NCBI GenBank assembly: GCA_905221605.1 | Contig: CAJNDS010002024.1 | Location: forward strand, 594,763 to 658,762 | Length of the DNA stretch: 64,000 bases | Reading direction: 5' to 3' | Source of the DNA: Symbiodinium natans | Taxonomy: Eukaryota > Sar > Dinophyceae > Suessiales > Symbiodiniaceae | In this document: in pieces, positions 9,861 to 20,450 of the stretch | Position numbering within the stretch: position 1 is the stretch's first letter | Layout of the letters: each line of letters starts with the position of its first letter | Made by a program: the position numbers and the translations under genes | The notes under the pieces: model-generated | Seen by the model: the letters and a program-made list of their open reading frames with translations, nothing else | Database searches by the model: none | Told to the model about the DNA's origin: nothing

Positions 9861-9891
9861 CTTGGGGGTCTTCGGACCAGAATCCAGGGTT

Positions 9892-9953
9892 TAGGGTTTA
9901 GGGTTTAGGGTTTAGGGTTTAGGGTTTAGGGTTTAGGGTTTAGGGTTTAGGGT
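9892..9953 (+). repeat. (TTTAGGG)n tract
   Basis: About nine perfect heptamers. Confidence 0.95.
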
Positions 9954-10430
9954 TCAATAGTTGTTGGAAAGGGAATATAGGGTTTGGGGTTAGGGTTCGG
10001 GATCTTTGAGGTCTTGTAATCTGTATTTCGGAAGGAGTGCTGGTGGGGACAGCTTCGCATTCACTATTGGCTTAGCAGCGGGGGGGGGGAGAGGGCGGTG
10101 GGGATGCGGATTAGCGCTTGGGGCGATGAAACCCTCAACAGTTCAACAGCTGTCTAAGCCCTAAACTCCAAGCCTTAAGTCCTAAACCCGCAACCGTAGA
10201 GCAACCTCCCTTCATCCCCCCCAAAAAAAAACATCCATCGAAGAACCCGAAGCCCGAAGCAAAGAACTGGCTGTTTCTTAGTACCCTTTATGATCCCTTG
10301 AAGGGCAAAAATGGGGGGGCCCAATTGGCCCTAAACCCTAAACCCTAAACCCTAAACCCTAAACCCTAAACCCTAAACCCTGAACCCTGAACCCTGAACC
10401 CTGAACCCTGAAGCCCGAAACAAACAATAT

Positions 10431-10490
10431 GCGCGAGAGCCACTCCTCTGCTTCGGCCAGCTGCTCCGTGACGTCTTCCGCAAGCGCCAC
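10431..10490 (-). CDS. candidate exon, unidentified
   Basis: After AG the frame reads VALAEDVTEQLAEAEEWLSR, an acidic amphipathic helix. The acceptor is AG|G. It probably belongs with the neighbouring minus-strand candidates at 9.8 and 10.9 kb. Confidence 0.48.
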
Positions 10491-10888
10491 CTGTCTACTT
10501 GGAGGTTTTTGGGGTACTAAGTAAAACAAAAATAACTGTACTTATAGACTTAGGGTTTAGGGTTTAGGGTTAGGATACTTCTTACCCAATTATAACCCAA
10601 TTATAACCCAATTATAACCCTCTTAGGCTTCTGAGGGCTTTTCTGGGCTTGGGGTTTAGGGTCTATAGGGCTTCGGGTTTAAAGTTTAGGGTTTGGGGCT
10701 TTGGGTTTGGAGTTTATGGGGTCGACAGGGTTTGTAGGGTTTCTGAGGTTTCTGGGGTTTCTAGGGTTTTTAGGGTTTACAGGGTTTCTAGGGTTTCCAG
10801 ACTTTATAGGGTTTAGAGGATTTCTAGGGTTTCGGGTCCCCTAACAGCTAAATCCGACGTCCCGAAGCCCCGAAGACCCCAAAAGAGC

Positions 10889-10972
10889 CTTCAGCCCCAG
10901 CATCTGCGCCACGTTCTCCACGAAGGCCGTGGCGGCAGGGGGGCTCAGGTCCCGCTCCAGCACCGCAACCAC
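10889..10972 (-). CDS. candidate exon, unidentified
   Basis: Exactly 28 codons from AG|GTG to AAG|GC. The frame includes AVLERDLSPPAATAFVENVA and ends QMLGLK. Among the unidentified islands this is one of the most protein-like, and both boundaries fit the splice rule. Confidence 0.5.
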
Positions 10973-11413
10973 CTAGGGCTGTCTATACTCTCCCTTTGAA
11001 CCTTGACAAAATAGCATTCAAAATTCCCTTGGGGTGTGTATTAAAAAAATTTGAAAAATACTTCGTAAGGGGGCTATAGCTGCAGGGTCTTTCGGGGCCT
11101 CATGGGTTTGTCGGGTTTTGGGTAGTAGGGCTTAAGGCCCAAGGCTCCGAGCCGAGGGTCCTTCGATCTGCAGGGTAGGGGCTGTAGCAAGCCCAGAGAT
11201 CAAGCTAGACCCTGGACCTCACAAGCCTAGAGCCCGTAAACCTCCCCCCCCCCCCAAAAAACAAAAACTCTGCCTACCCTTTTGAACCCTGAACCCTATG
11301 ATTATTTTGAAGACGGAAAACCCGATCCCCCAAACCCTACGACCCGTACACTTCAACCATTTAAACCCCGCAATCCCTAAGCCCTACAAACCCTGAACCC
11401 TACAACCCATAAT

Positions 11414-11560
11414 TTGCTAATTACCCAAATTACCCTAATTACTAATTACCCTAAATACCCCAATTACCCTAAATACCCTAGTTACCCTAATTACCCTAGT
11501 TACCCTAATTGCCCTAATTACCCTAATTGCCCCAATTACCCCAATTACCCCAATTCGCCA
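11414..11560 (-). repeat. (TTACCCTAA)-like tandem repeat
   Basis: About 14 units of a 9-12 bp motif resembling TAATTACCC and TAAATACCC. It is a diverged telomere-like repeat with AT-rich spacers and is open in all plus-strand frames by composition. Confidence 0.8.
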
Positions 11561-11576
11561 AAACCCGGAGCCTGGC

Positions 11577-11632
11577 CCTTGGCCATCAGCAGCAACGTCG
11601 GGGAGGATGAAATCTGCAGCGCTTGGCAGATC
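11577..11632 (-). CDS. candidate exon, unidentified
   Basis: After AG|G the frame reads DLPSAADFILPDVAADGQG. Confidence 0.4.
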
Positions 11633-12183
11633 CTGGGCACGCGGTTTCGGGATTCGGGTTTAGGGTTTAGGGTTTGGGGTTTAGGGTTAGGGGTTTAGGG
11701 TTAGGGGTTTAGGGTTTAGGGTTTAGGGTTTGGGGTTTGGGGTTGTTTGGGGTCTGGGATTTAGGGGGTAGGGTTTGTAGGGATTAGGGTTTAAGGCTTA
11801 GGGTTTGGGCAAAACCGCAATCCTAGACGACAGTGTACTTTGAGGGTTTAGGTGTGCTTGCAGCCTGACTTCCCAAAAGCCCTCAACCTTTCATCCCACA
11901 GAAAAGCAAAGCCTCTCAGAAAGGTGCCGCAAAAACTAAAACCTGAGAAACGTTCAATCTTAAGAAAGAAAAAAAAGCAAAACAAGCACAACCGTTTGAA
12001 ACAACACCGAAAACACTGCACCCTAAACCCCAAACCCCACACCCTAACCCCCAAACCCTAAACCCCAGACCCAAACCCTAGACCCAACACCCAAAAAAAA
12101 CCCAAACCCTAAAGCCCACACCCTAAACCCCAAACCCTAAACCCCAAACCCCGAACCCCAAACCCTAAACCCTAAACCAAGGC

Positions 12184-12256
12184 TCTGCGGCAGCGTTGCG
12201 CAGTTGAGCCGAAGGAGGGGAAGCCGACCCTGGGCGGCCTTCCTCAAGGCTGCGAC
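12184..12256 (-). CDS. candidate exon, unidentified
   Basis: After AG|G the frame reads VAALRKAAQGRLPLLRLNCA and continues TLPQS. A further island at about 12560-12625 reads LGIASLRAVLVSARAG on the same strand and ends at a GT donor. Confidence 0.42.
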
Positions 12257-12263
12257 CTGTGGG

Positions 12264-12540
12264 GTTGAGGGTTTAGGGTTTACGGTTTAGGGTTTGGGGC
12301 TTAGGGTTTGGGGTTTGGGGTTTGGGATTTGGGGTTTGGGGTTTAGGGTTTAGGGTTTAGGGTTTGGGGTTTGGGGTTTGGTGTTTGGGGTTTGGGGTTT
12401 GGGGCTTAGGGTTTGGTGTTTCGGGTTTAGGGTTTAGGTTTAGGGTTTAGGGTTTGGGGTTTGCGGTTTGGGGTTTAGGGTTTGGGTCTCGGGTTTGGGG
12501 TTTCGGGCTTAGGGCTTAGGGTTTAGGGCCTAGGGTTGAT
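12264..12540 (+). repeat. mixed TTTGGGG/TTTAGGG tract
   Basis: Alternating blocks of TTTGGGG and TTTAGGG with occasional TTTCGGG. Confidence 0.9.
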
Positions 12541-12792
12541 TCCCTAAACGCACTAGCCCCTAGACCCTGGAGTCTGGGACGAGACCCGCTCGTGCCGAAA
12601 CAAGAACAGCTCGCAGCGAAGCAATTCCAAGCACGGGTTTAGGGTTTAGGGTTGAGGGTTTAGGGTTTAGGGTTTAGGGTTTAGGGTTCCCAACCCCGCG
12701 CCCTCACTATAACCCACACAAGGTCTAGGACCTTCCTCCACCCTAAACCCTACAAACCCGGACCCTAAACCCGAAGCCCTAATCCCTAAACC

Positions 12793-12924
12793 CTAAACCC
12801 CAAACCCTAAACCCTAAACCCTAAACCCTAAACCCTAAACCCTAAACCCTAAACCCTAAACCCTAAACCCTAAACCCTAAACCCTAAACCCTAAACCCTA
12901 AACCCTAAACCCTAAACCCTAAAC
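12793..12924 (-). repeat. (CCCTAAA)n tract
   Basis: About 18 near-perfect heptamers. Confidence 0.95.
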
Positions 12925-12937
12925 CCACACCCCCAAC

Positions 12938-12998
12938 CTTCTTGGCGACAGGGCCCTCGAGGTCGCCCACCAGCATCCTCGGCAGGGGACTCAGGCCT
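12938..12998 (-). CDS. candidate exon, unidentified
   Basis: After AAG|GC the frame reads LSPLPRMLVGDLEGPVAKK, ending at a GT donor. The boundaries fit. Confidence 0.42.
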
Positions 12999-13002
12999 TC
13001 TT

Positions 13003-13345
13003 GGGGGTTTAGGGTTCAGGGTTTAGGGTTTAGGGTTTGGGCTTTGGGGTTTGGGGGTTTGGGGTTTGGGGGTTTGGGGTTTAGGGGTTTGGGGTTGGGG
13101 GTTTGGGGTTTAGGGTTTGGGGTTTGGGGTTTAGGGTTTGGGGCTTGGGGCTTGGGGTTTAGGGTTTGGGGTTTAGGGTTTAGGGTTTAGGGTTTGGGGT
13201 TTGGGGTTTGGGGTTTGGGGTTTGGGGTTTAGGGTTTAGGGGTTGGGGGTTGGGGTTTGGGGTTTCGGGTTGGGTTTAGGGGTTTGGGGTTTGGGGTTTG
13301 GGGTTTAGAGTTTAGGGTTTAGGGGTTTAGGGGTTTGGGGTTTGG
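13003..13345 (+). repeat. TTTGGGG-rich telomeric variant tract
   Basis: Mostly TTTGGGG with TTTAGGG and TTTGGGGG units. Next to it, at about 13660-13697, a small minus-strand frame reads VLQSASPFLTLG. Confidence 0.9.
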
Positions 13346-14003
13346 GATTTATGGTTCTAGGGTTCAGGGTTTTAGGGTTTTCGGGTTTGGGGATTGGTGC
13401 CCAAACTCAGCCCTGAAATGCGCCAATTCCCCTCACTGCTCTGCTTGGGGTTCAGGGTTTTTAAACACGCTAAACCCTCTAAGCCCTCGAAACCCTAAGC
13501 CGTTCGGGGCCTGTTTCCTCACCTCACAGGCTTCTAGGGTTCTACCCTGGACCCTTAAGGTTGTACCCTTTTAGGTTTTGGGGGTCCTTTTTGAAGATCC
13601 TTAAGGTAAACCTGGCTGCCTAACCCCCTAAACCCTAAACCGTAAACCCTTGAAGGCTTGAGCCCAGCGTCAGGAAGGGGCTCGCGCTCTGGAGGACCTT
13701 CAGAGCAGGGTTTAGGGTTTAGGGCTTAGGGCTTAGGGCTTAGGGTTTAGGGTATAGGGTATAGGGCTCAAGGTTTAGAGTTTAGGGTTTAGGGTTTAGG
13801 CTCCAGGGGCTCACAACCCCTGAATTCTAAACAAGACAGTTGAGGGTTTAGGGTTTAGGGTTGAGGGTTTAGGGTTTGGGGTTTTGGGTTTCGGGTTTAA
13901 GGTTTGGGGTTTCGGGGTTTAGGGGATTGGGGTTCAGGGGTTTAGAGGGCTTAGGGGACTTCCTCTTGCTCCTTCTCCGATGACTGCCATGAAAGGGGGA
14001 CTT

Positions 14004-14140
14004 TAATGGGAACCCCTAAAAAGGGAATCACAAAACATATAGTTTTCTCGAGTAGGAATGGAAATCTCCCAGGATCCTTATATGCCCTTTATATATTCGT
14101 CCGAAATTATTGGTCTTTCCTGTTTTGGGGGTTCCCATTA
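14004..14140. mobile_element. MITE-like element, family E
   Basis: 137 bp bounded by inverted ends: TAATGGGAACCCC at 14004-14016 and GGGGTTCCCATTA at 14128-14140. It is AT-rich inside and codes for nothing. One copy recognised. Confidence 0.7.
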
Positions 14141-14149
14141 GGATCCCTT

Positions 14150-14300
14150 TACATGAAGCCTATGACGGCTACTCTTGCGGTAACCACGATCTTGCAATGC
14201 GTACTGCTTCTGGTGTCGCAATCACAATGAAGGAATGCAAGGAATGTTCTTGACTACGTGCACCGTAAACTTGTCGGAACTGCTACTGCTGCTATTTTTG
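14150..14300. other. unique island, coding strand undecided
   Basis: The plus strand reads YDGYSCGNHDLAMRTASGVA and continues to a stop. The minus strand reads SSSDKFTVHVVKNIPCIPSL and also ends in a stop. Neither matches a family I know. Confidence 0.35.
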
Positions 14301-14306
14301 CCAGAT

Positions 14307-14664
14307 GCCCTAAACCCTAAACCCTAAACCCTAAACCCTAAACCCTAAACCCTAAACCCTAGGCCCTAAACCCTAAACCCTGGTACGGCGACATCCTTTA
14401 ACCATCCCCATGCCAAGTGCGGGTGCCGCTGCTTGCCTGGTGCCGCTAAGACCCTGCTTCCAGTCAACGATGCCCCAACCGTAACTTCCTTTGCGAAGCT
14501 TCTTGCACGGCATGCAAAAAGGGTTTAGGGTTTAGGGTTTAGGGTTTAGGGTTTAGGGTTTAGGGTTTAGGGTTTAGGGTGTAGGGTTTAGGGTTTAGGG
14601 TTTAGGGTTTAGGGTTTAGGGTTTAGGGTTTAGGGTTTAGGGTTTAGGGTTTAGGGTTTAGGTT
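14307..14664. repeat. telomeric tracts around a unique island
   Basis: CCCTAAA units at 14307-14381, a unique island at 14385-14517 (minus frame of about 46 codons, plus frame of about 38, neither identified), then about 20 TTTAGGG units at 14519-14664. Confidence 0.9.
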
Positions 14665-14942
14665 GGCGGTGGTCTCCCTTCACTGCAGCGGGAATCCGAC
14701 AGCTGGGATCAGACCTTGTGAAGGCCGAATCCATGATCGTATCCCGCAGTGCTTGAGCACCCGCTGCAGTGAGACCACCGCCAACTTTTGCATTCCGTGC
14801 AAGACGTTTACAGACGAAGAACTCCTGGTACACGGCATGCATGTGGTCGCAAGCGTGCCGCTTCCCTTTCCCGTTGCGGCGTGACCAACACCGCCGGGGT
14901 GCGAAGAATCTCTTCAGCTTCTGACACTTTTTGCACAGTGAA
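14660..14942 (-). CDS. candidate exon, Cys/His-rich, unidentified
   Basis: The minus strand is open over about 94 codons, beginning beside a telomeric tract with CSLCKKCQKLKRFF. Further Cys and His follow (CWSRRN, HACDHMHAVYQEFFVCK), suggesting a zinc-binding module. The plus strand also has a 73-codon frame with Cys residues, so the strand is not certain. An inverted repeat (14662-14785) overlaps it. Confidence 0.4.
14662..14785. repeat. inverted repeat, arms about 26 bp
   Basis: GTTGGCGGTGGTCTC ... CACTGCAGCGGG at the left is mirrored by CCCGCTGCAGTG AGACCACCGCCAAC at the right (about 14760-14785). The left arm has a 3-4 bp interruption. Confidence 0.8.
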
Positions 14943-15028
14943 CAAACCCTAAACCCTAAACCCTAAACCCTTAAACCCTAAGCCCTAAACCCTAAACCCT
15001 AAACAGGTCCGGCGCTCCCTGCACGGTA

Positions 15029-15188
15029 CCTCCTAATTAAGGAATATAACCTTGAATCATACTAGGGTTCCTATCTATAGTCTAAGGGATATTCCTTCTT
15101 AATTAAGGAATATACCTCGAATCATACCAGGCTTCCTACCCATAGTCTAAGGGACATTCTTTTACTCAGGGTTTTTGGAGTCTCTGGG
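15029..15188. mobile_element. MITE-like family A, tandem/nested copy
   Basis: Two consecutive family A bodies (TTAAGGAATATA..CCT.GAATCATAC twice) ending TTTTTGGAGTCTCTGGG. A second degenerate copy lies at about 15509-15594 and ends GGGAGTCTCTGGG. Confidence 0.8.
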
Positions 15189-15234
15189 AAGGCGTGGCAT
15201 GGTGGAGAGCAACTGGAGAAGGCTATTGGGGTTT

Positions 15235-15380
15235 AGGGCTCAGGGTTTAGGGTTTAGGGCTTAGGGTTTAGGGTTTAGGGTTTAGGGTTTAGGATTTAGG
15301 GTTTAGGGCTTAGGGTTTAGGGTTTAGGGTTTAGGATTTAGGGTTTAGGGTTGAGGGTTTAGGGTTGAGGGTTTAGGGTT
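15235..15380 (+). repeat. (TTTAGGG)n tract
   Basis: About 20 units with scattered TTTAGGA and TTGAGGG variants. Confidence 0.93.
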
Positions 15381-16511
15381 AGCCACAGGTGGTGAGCCCA
15401 TGCTGCAAGCACATCGCAACTTCGCCAAAGCCCAGACCCTAAGCCATCGCCGGCACAAAATCCGTGAACCCTATCACCACAAATCCTACGGCCCTGTTAA
15501 AACCATAATTCAGGAATATCCCTTGGAGCATAGATAGTAACCCTAATATGATTTCAGGTACATTCCTTACTTAAGGGCTTTGGGAGTCTCTGGGTTATGA
15601 GCTTTAGAGTTAGGAGCCTGGAGCAGCGGAAGCCAACGGACCCCCAAGCCCTGAAAAGCCTCCGATCCTACACCCTAAACCCTTGAACTCTAAACCCTAA
15701 ACCCTGAACCCTAAACCCTAAACCCTATATACTTAACCCTTAACAAACCGAAGCTTCAAGACCTCGCCTGAGCAGCATTTTGTGGCGTAAGCTCTAGCTC
15801 AGTGCCCTGAGCATTCCTGGGGCAATGATGCTTCATGACAGGTTTGGGTTCTGGCTTTGGTTTGGGGAGTGTAGGGTTCAGATTAGGGCTAATTAGCCTG
15901 AGGTTCAAAGTTCTTGCTGCAAGAGTTTCGGCCAGTGACCCTGACGAGGGCGGGTGTAAAGGATTAAGCCCTAGACCCCCCTAAGGTCTGAGTTCAAGGC
16001 GTCGCTAGTTGCCGCTTACCATTTGAAAAGGGCTTCTTCCAGGGTTTAGGCTAGCGGGTTTAGGGTTTAGTAGTTTAGGGCTCGGAAAAACTAACGAATG
16101 GCATTCTCTCATGGTCCCTATATAAATATACTAGAATAACCCCCAAAACCCTTTTCCCCTTTTCTAGTTCTGAAGGCCCCTATATTGCACACCCTCGATT
16201 TTGCAGTTTGCCCAGGAGATGCAAGAACCCCTTTCGCTTTCGCGCTGGCTCTGCCGTCAAAGCAGAGACCGAAACCCCAGACCCGCCACCCTACAGTAAG
16301 ACCCCCAAAACCCAAAACTCAACAGTTTAGGGCCGCTTATGAACCCTAAACCCTATACCCTAAACCCTATACCCTAAACCCTAGAAGGGTTTAGGGCTCA
16401 GGGATCCCCAAACCTCCCCACACCAAACCCCAAACTCCAAACCCTCAACCCGGAAAGCTGAGCCTTAAAAAACCCCAAAACCCACGCTTGACAACCTTCA
16501 GAGTTAGGATG

Positions 16512-16639
16512 TACCCAGAGACCCCAACACCCCTTAGTTAAGGAATATCCCTTAAACCATACAAGGAACCCTAAACCCTAAACCCTAAACCCTCTTACTT
16601 TTACGGAATATTCCTTAATTGTATTGGAGTCCCTGGGTA
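16512..16639. mobile_element. MITE-like family A with telomeric repeat inside
   Basis: TACCCAGAG at 16512 and CCCTGGGTA ending at 16639 mark the ends. The centre is interrupted at 16569-16593 by three to four CCCTAAA units. Confidence 0.85.
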
Positions 16640-16649
16640 GGGCTCGGGC

Positions 16650-16735
16650 TCAGGACTTTTTCTCCCGAGGCGCGATGTTGAAGCGCTGGACAGCGGAGCG
16701 CCAGTCGCGCTGACCAGCAGCGGGCCTGGTATTCC
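16650..16735 (-). CDS. candidate exon, unidentified
   Basis: Minus-strand frame with AGQRDWRSAVQRFNIAPREK. An adjacent smaller island (about 16018-16045) reads LEEALFK before GTAAGC, a good GT donor. Confidence 0.4.
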
Positions 16736-17149
16736 ACTTCAGACTCCGAAGGTTGAACTATATTGAGCTTAAAACCCTATTCTGATTGAATTATTGGAAT
16801 ATCTGCTGTTCTATTTGAGCAAAAATGATAACTTTTAGCTGTTTCGTAGGAATTACAGTACCCAAAGACATTTTTAAAAAAGGGTTCCCAAGTATCCCTA
16901 AGTGAAGGCTTTGCGGCTTGTGGACTTGAGGATTTAGGGTTCAGGGTTTAGGGTTTAGTGGGTTTAGAGGCTTCGGGTCTAGGGGATGTAGGGTCTAGAG
17001 ATTGGGGTAGTTAGGGTTTGAGCAGGGTGTAGTCTTAGGGTCTAGGGGGAGTCTAGGGGGTATGTCGGAATCTCGCGGGTCTGGGCTTTTAGGGGCTTAA
17101 CGTCACATGCTGTCAGGGTTCAGGGAGGTAGGTGGCCATAATGGTACTT

Positions 17150-17226
17150 AGTACTCCAATTATACCTGTACTCAGTAACCCAACTGGGGCTGATGTGTGG
17201 CCTACACTTCACTTATAATGGGTTAC
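17150..17226. mobile_element. MITE-like family G remnant joined to telomeric repeat
   Basis: ACTTATAATGGGTTACC runs directly into CCCTAAA repeat at 17224. Related sequence at 58302-58408 ends TTATCATGGTTACC and also continues into CCCTAAA. Another relative at 10499-10557 ends in TTTAGGG. Confidence 0.65.
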
Positions 17227-17635
17227 CCTAAACCCTAAACCCTAAACCCTAAACCCCAAGCCCCAAGCCCCAACCCCAAACCCCAAACCCTTCACCCCTA
17301 AACCCTAAACCCTGAACCTCCAAGTTTGCGACGTTTTAGGCCTTGCAACCCGTCCCGAGATGCTGGAGACAGGGCCCCCTCTAAACCCTGTATCAAGCCA
17401 CCCTAAACACTCGACCCTAAACCCTGGTCTAGGGTTTAAGAGCTGTAGGGTTTAGGCTTATATAGGGTTGAGGGTCTAGGATTTAGAGTTTAGAGTTTAG
17501 GGTTTAGGGTTTATCCTATCCTTCCACTCTTAACCCTCCTCTCTGTTCCCTCGAAAGGAAACCTGCGAGGACTTGACATGTGGATATGGAGACCCCAACT
17601 TGGAGTCCCCAAAGCCGGAAGCCAGAACTGCCCTT

Positions 17636-17730
17636 GGTGTAGGGTTTAGGGTTTAGGGTTTAGGGTTTAGGGTTTAGGGTTTAGGGTTTAGGGTTTAGGG
17701 TTTAGGGTTTAGGGTTTAGGGTTTAGGGTT
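17636..17730 (+). repeat. (TTTAGGG)13 tract
   Basis: Near-perfect heptamers. Confidence 0.96.
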
Positions 17731-17944
17731 TGAAACCACTGCATCTTCCTCCCCCACTACCCCTCTAAACTCTGAACCCTGAACCTCTAAACCCTCAACT
17801 CCCTAAACCCCAAACCCCACCAGCAACTGCCCTTTCAATAATGACAGTAGGGCAAGAAAGGTGCCCTTTACTAAAGTGTCGTTGGAGGGTGCTGGTAAAC
17901 GCCCACCCTCCCCCCCCCCTGCCCCTGCCTTGCTGTGGTGGTGC

Positions 17945-18049
17945 CTTGCCCTGGGGCGGCGCCCGGCTCCCGGCGGCCGCAAAGCGCGCCGCGCGCGGGG
18001 CGCGCGCGGCGCCCAGGGGGCGCTGGGCCAGGCGGCCCAAGGCGCGCAT
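17945..18049 (-). CDS. possible first exon with organelle-targeting peptide
   Basis: ATG at 18049-18047 opens a 35-codon frame ending AAG before GCACC (GC donor). It begins MRALGRLAQRPLGAARAPRA and continues RFAAAGSRAPPQGK: many Arg and Ala, no acidic residues. This is typical of a mitochondrial presequence, though GC-rich DNA (about 80 % GC here) biases translation to Ala/Arg/Pro. If real, it would start the minus-strand gene series running down toward 5 kb. Confidence 0.42.
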
Positions 18050-18774
18050 GGATGCAGAGCGCAAGGCTGTGTGGGGCTTAGGGCTTATGAAGGTTTAGAA
18101 GAGGCTTTCTATGGGGGCTTTATCAGGGCTCCCGGCTTTATCCAGGCTGAAGTTTGAGTAGCTTCTGGGTTAGGAGAGGTGGCTTCTGAGAGATAAGATA
18201 TTTGGGTCGAGGGTGTGGAGCTCTCTCGGAATCTGGGACCGTCTAAAAGCCACACACCTGCGATCGGCACCCAAAAGACCTGGGATCTTTGAAAGGGCGC
18301 GCCGGGTGGGGAGACCGAGGTTGGGGGAAATCAGCCTAAACCCCAAGCCCTAAGCCCTAAGCCCTAAACCCTAAACCCCAAACTCCAAACCCCAAACCCC
18401 AAACTTAAATCCTACAACCCTAAACCCTTCGGAGCGTTGGGAGGTTCGGGGTTCTTCTGGATGGTTCTGTGCGCTTGGGGCTTTCAACCCCCGAAATGCC
18501 CTCTTAGGGCTAGGGTTTAGGGTTGAGGGTTGAGGGTTGAGGGTTTAGGGTTGAGGGTTGACTCTTAGGGCTTCTTCGTGTTTTAGGGTTTAGGGTTTGG
18601 GGTTTTGGGGTTCAGGCTTCTTATGGTTGTTTGGGTTTAGGGTTGTGATCGGGGCTTTGGGGTTAAGTACGGGTTCAGGGATATACTTGTGGCGATTAAA
18701 GCGGCTATTACGTCCATTGACCTTCTCCCCTGAACCCAAAGAGGGCCATAAAGAAGCTTTTTGTACAGGGTTTA

Positions 18775-18915
18775 GGGTTTAGGGTTTAGGGTTTGGGGTT
18801 TAGGGTTTAGGGTTTAGGGTTTCGGGTTTCGGGTTTCGGGTTTCGGGTTTCGGGTTGAGGGTTGAGGGTTGAGGGTTTAGGGTTTAGGGTTTAGGGTTTG
18901 GGGTTTAGGGTTTCG
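18775..18915 (+). repeat. telomeric tract with TTTCGGG and TTGAGGG blocks
   Basis: Canonical units enclose five TTTCGGG and three TTGAGGG units, each clustered. Confidence 0.93.
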
Positions 18916-19283
18916 GGTTTAAAGAGGGGCCATAACGCAGGGAACTGCCCCAGAAAAGACCTGCACAGTTCTGCAGGACTGGGCTTGAAATTGGATGTCT
19001 TCGAAATTTCATGAACTACCCCTAAACCCTAAAGGGACCACAGACACAACAAACAGCAGACCTGGACCCTACACCCTAGACCCTGGATTGGCTCCTTAGA
19101 TTCGTACACATGCTCCTCTTAAAAAACTTACTTGGGGACTGTGTAGTATACCCATTCTCTACCAACCAACAGGAAGTAAACCCAACGAGGGGAAGAATGC
19201 GCACTCTCCCAAGGGTCTTTAGGGGTTAGGGTCCCTGAACCCTAAACCCTAAACCCTAAACCCTAAAAAACGCTGCCTTTCTA

Positions 19284-19350
19284 CCAGGTAAGAGATGATG
19301 GCAGATCTCTGCCATGTCGGCGAATACGTACGGACTCGAGCTGCCGTCTT
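19284..19350 (-). CDS. candidate exon, unidentified
   Basis: Minus-strand frame with SSPYVFADMAEICHHLLPG, reaching a GT donor (TG|GTAG). Confidence 0.4.
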
Positions 19351-19596
19351 TTCACATTGCCAGGGGTTTCATTGCCAAGGGTTCGGGGTTTAGTGTTTAG
19401 GGGTCGGTGCTAAGGGCTTCGGGTTGATGGTGTAGGGCTCAGGGTCTCAGGTTCGAGGATTCTTTTCTGTCTTTTTTTTTCAGGTCCTTTTGTTTCAATC
19501 TGGTCTTGACGTTCGGGGTTTAGAACTTACAATAGCTTACGGCTTTGAACCCTCCAACTCAACTCTAGACCATGCTCGAGGTCTGGTTCTTGGTAG

Positions 19597-19708
19597 CCCA
19601 GAGACTCCAAAAACCCCTTAATTGAGGAATACACCTTAAATCATACTAGGAATCCTGTTATAAGTTAAGGGACATTTCTCATAATTCAGGGGTTTTGGAG
19701 TCCCTAGG
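19597..19708. mobile_element. MITE-like family A copy
   Basis: CCCAGAGACTCC at 19597 is mirrored by GGAGTCCCTAGG at the end. The inner arms CCCCTTAATTGAGG and the matching GGGG end are diverged relative to the 34.8-kb copy. Confidence 0.88.
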
Positions 19709-19776
19709 CGGGAATGAGGGAATGAGCTGTACCCCGTATAATCCCTTAAAGGGAAATATGTAGGGCCCTCATTGCA

Positions 19777-19868
19777 AACCCTAAACCCTAAAACCCTAAA
19801 ACCCTAAACCCTAAACCCTAAACCCTAAACCCTAAACCCTAACCCTAAACCCTAAACCCTAAACCCTT
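19777..19868 (-). repeat. (CCCTAAA)n tract
   Basis: About 12 units. Confidence 0.94.
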
Positions 19869-19919
19869 AACCCTACCAAGAAACCAGGGGGTAGGCGGTT
19901 TGCGGGGCCTACACGTGGG

Positions 19920-20210
19920 CTGCAAGTACCGTTCTGTGTGGGTTAGAAACTCCAAGTCGAACCCTGGATTGCAATCCTAAACCCTAAACCCTAAACCCCT
20001 AAACCCCTAATCCCCTAAACCCCTCAACCCCTAAACCCCTCAACCCCTCAACCCTAAAACCCTAAACCCTAAACCCTACACCCTAAACCCCAAACCCCGG
20101 GTTCCGGGTTCAAGAGGGATTCTAGGCTGTCCGTGACCTCTTCAACTGCTGAGCCCGTGCGCCACACTCTCGCAAGCTGACAGATACGGAACTTTTTGGG
20201 CTGTCGGATT
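19920..20210 (-). other. two candidate exons around a CCCCTAAA tract, unidentified
   Basis: At 19920-19963 the minus strand reads FDLEFLTHTERYLQ after CAG|G. At about 20109-20210 it is open for about 34 codons (IRQPKKFRICQLARVWRTGS, then AVEEVTDSLESLLN). The composition is protein-like; no family recognised. Confidence 0.42.
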
Positions 20211-20275
20211 TCAAGGATTCGGGGTTGGGGTTTAGGGCTTTGGGGGTTGCAGGACTCTACGGCTCAAAAAAAGCT

Positions 20276-20371
20276 GTGGGTTTAGGGTTTAGGGTTTAGG
20301 GTTTAGGGTTTAGGGTTTAGGGTTTAGGGTTTAGGGTTTAGGGTTTAGGGTTTAGGGTTTAGGGTTTAGGG
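20276..20371 (+). repeat. (TTTAGGG)13 perfect tract
   Basis: Perfect heptamers. Confidence 0.96.
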
Positions 20372-20450
20372 TTTTTGGGCCTTCTACATTTCGACTCGAG
20401 CTTCGTCGTTCCGGCTTCCGAACTGAGGGCTTGGGGATTCCCGTGCCTAT

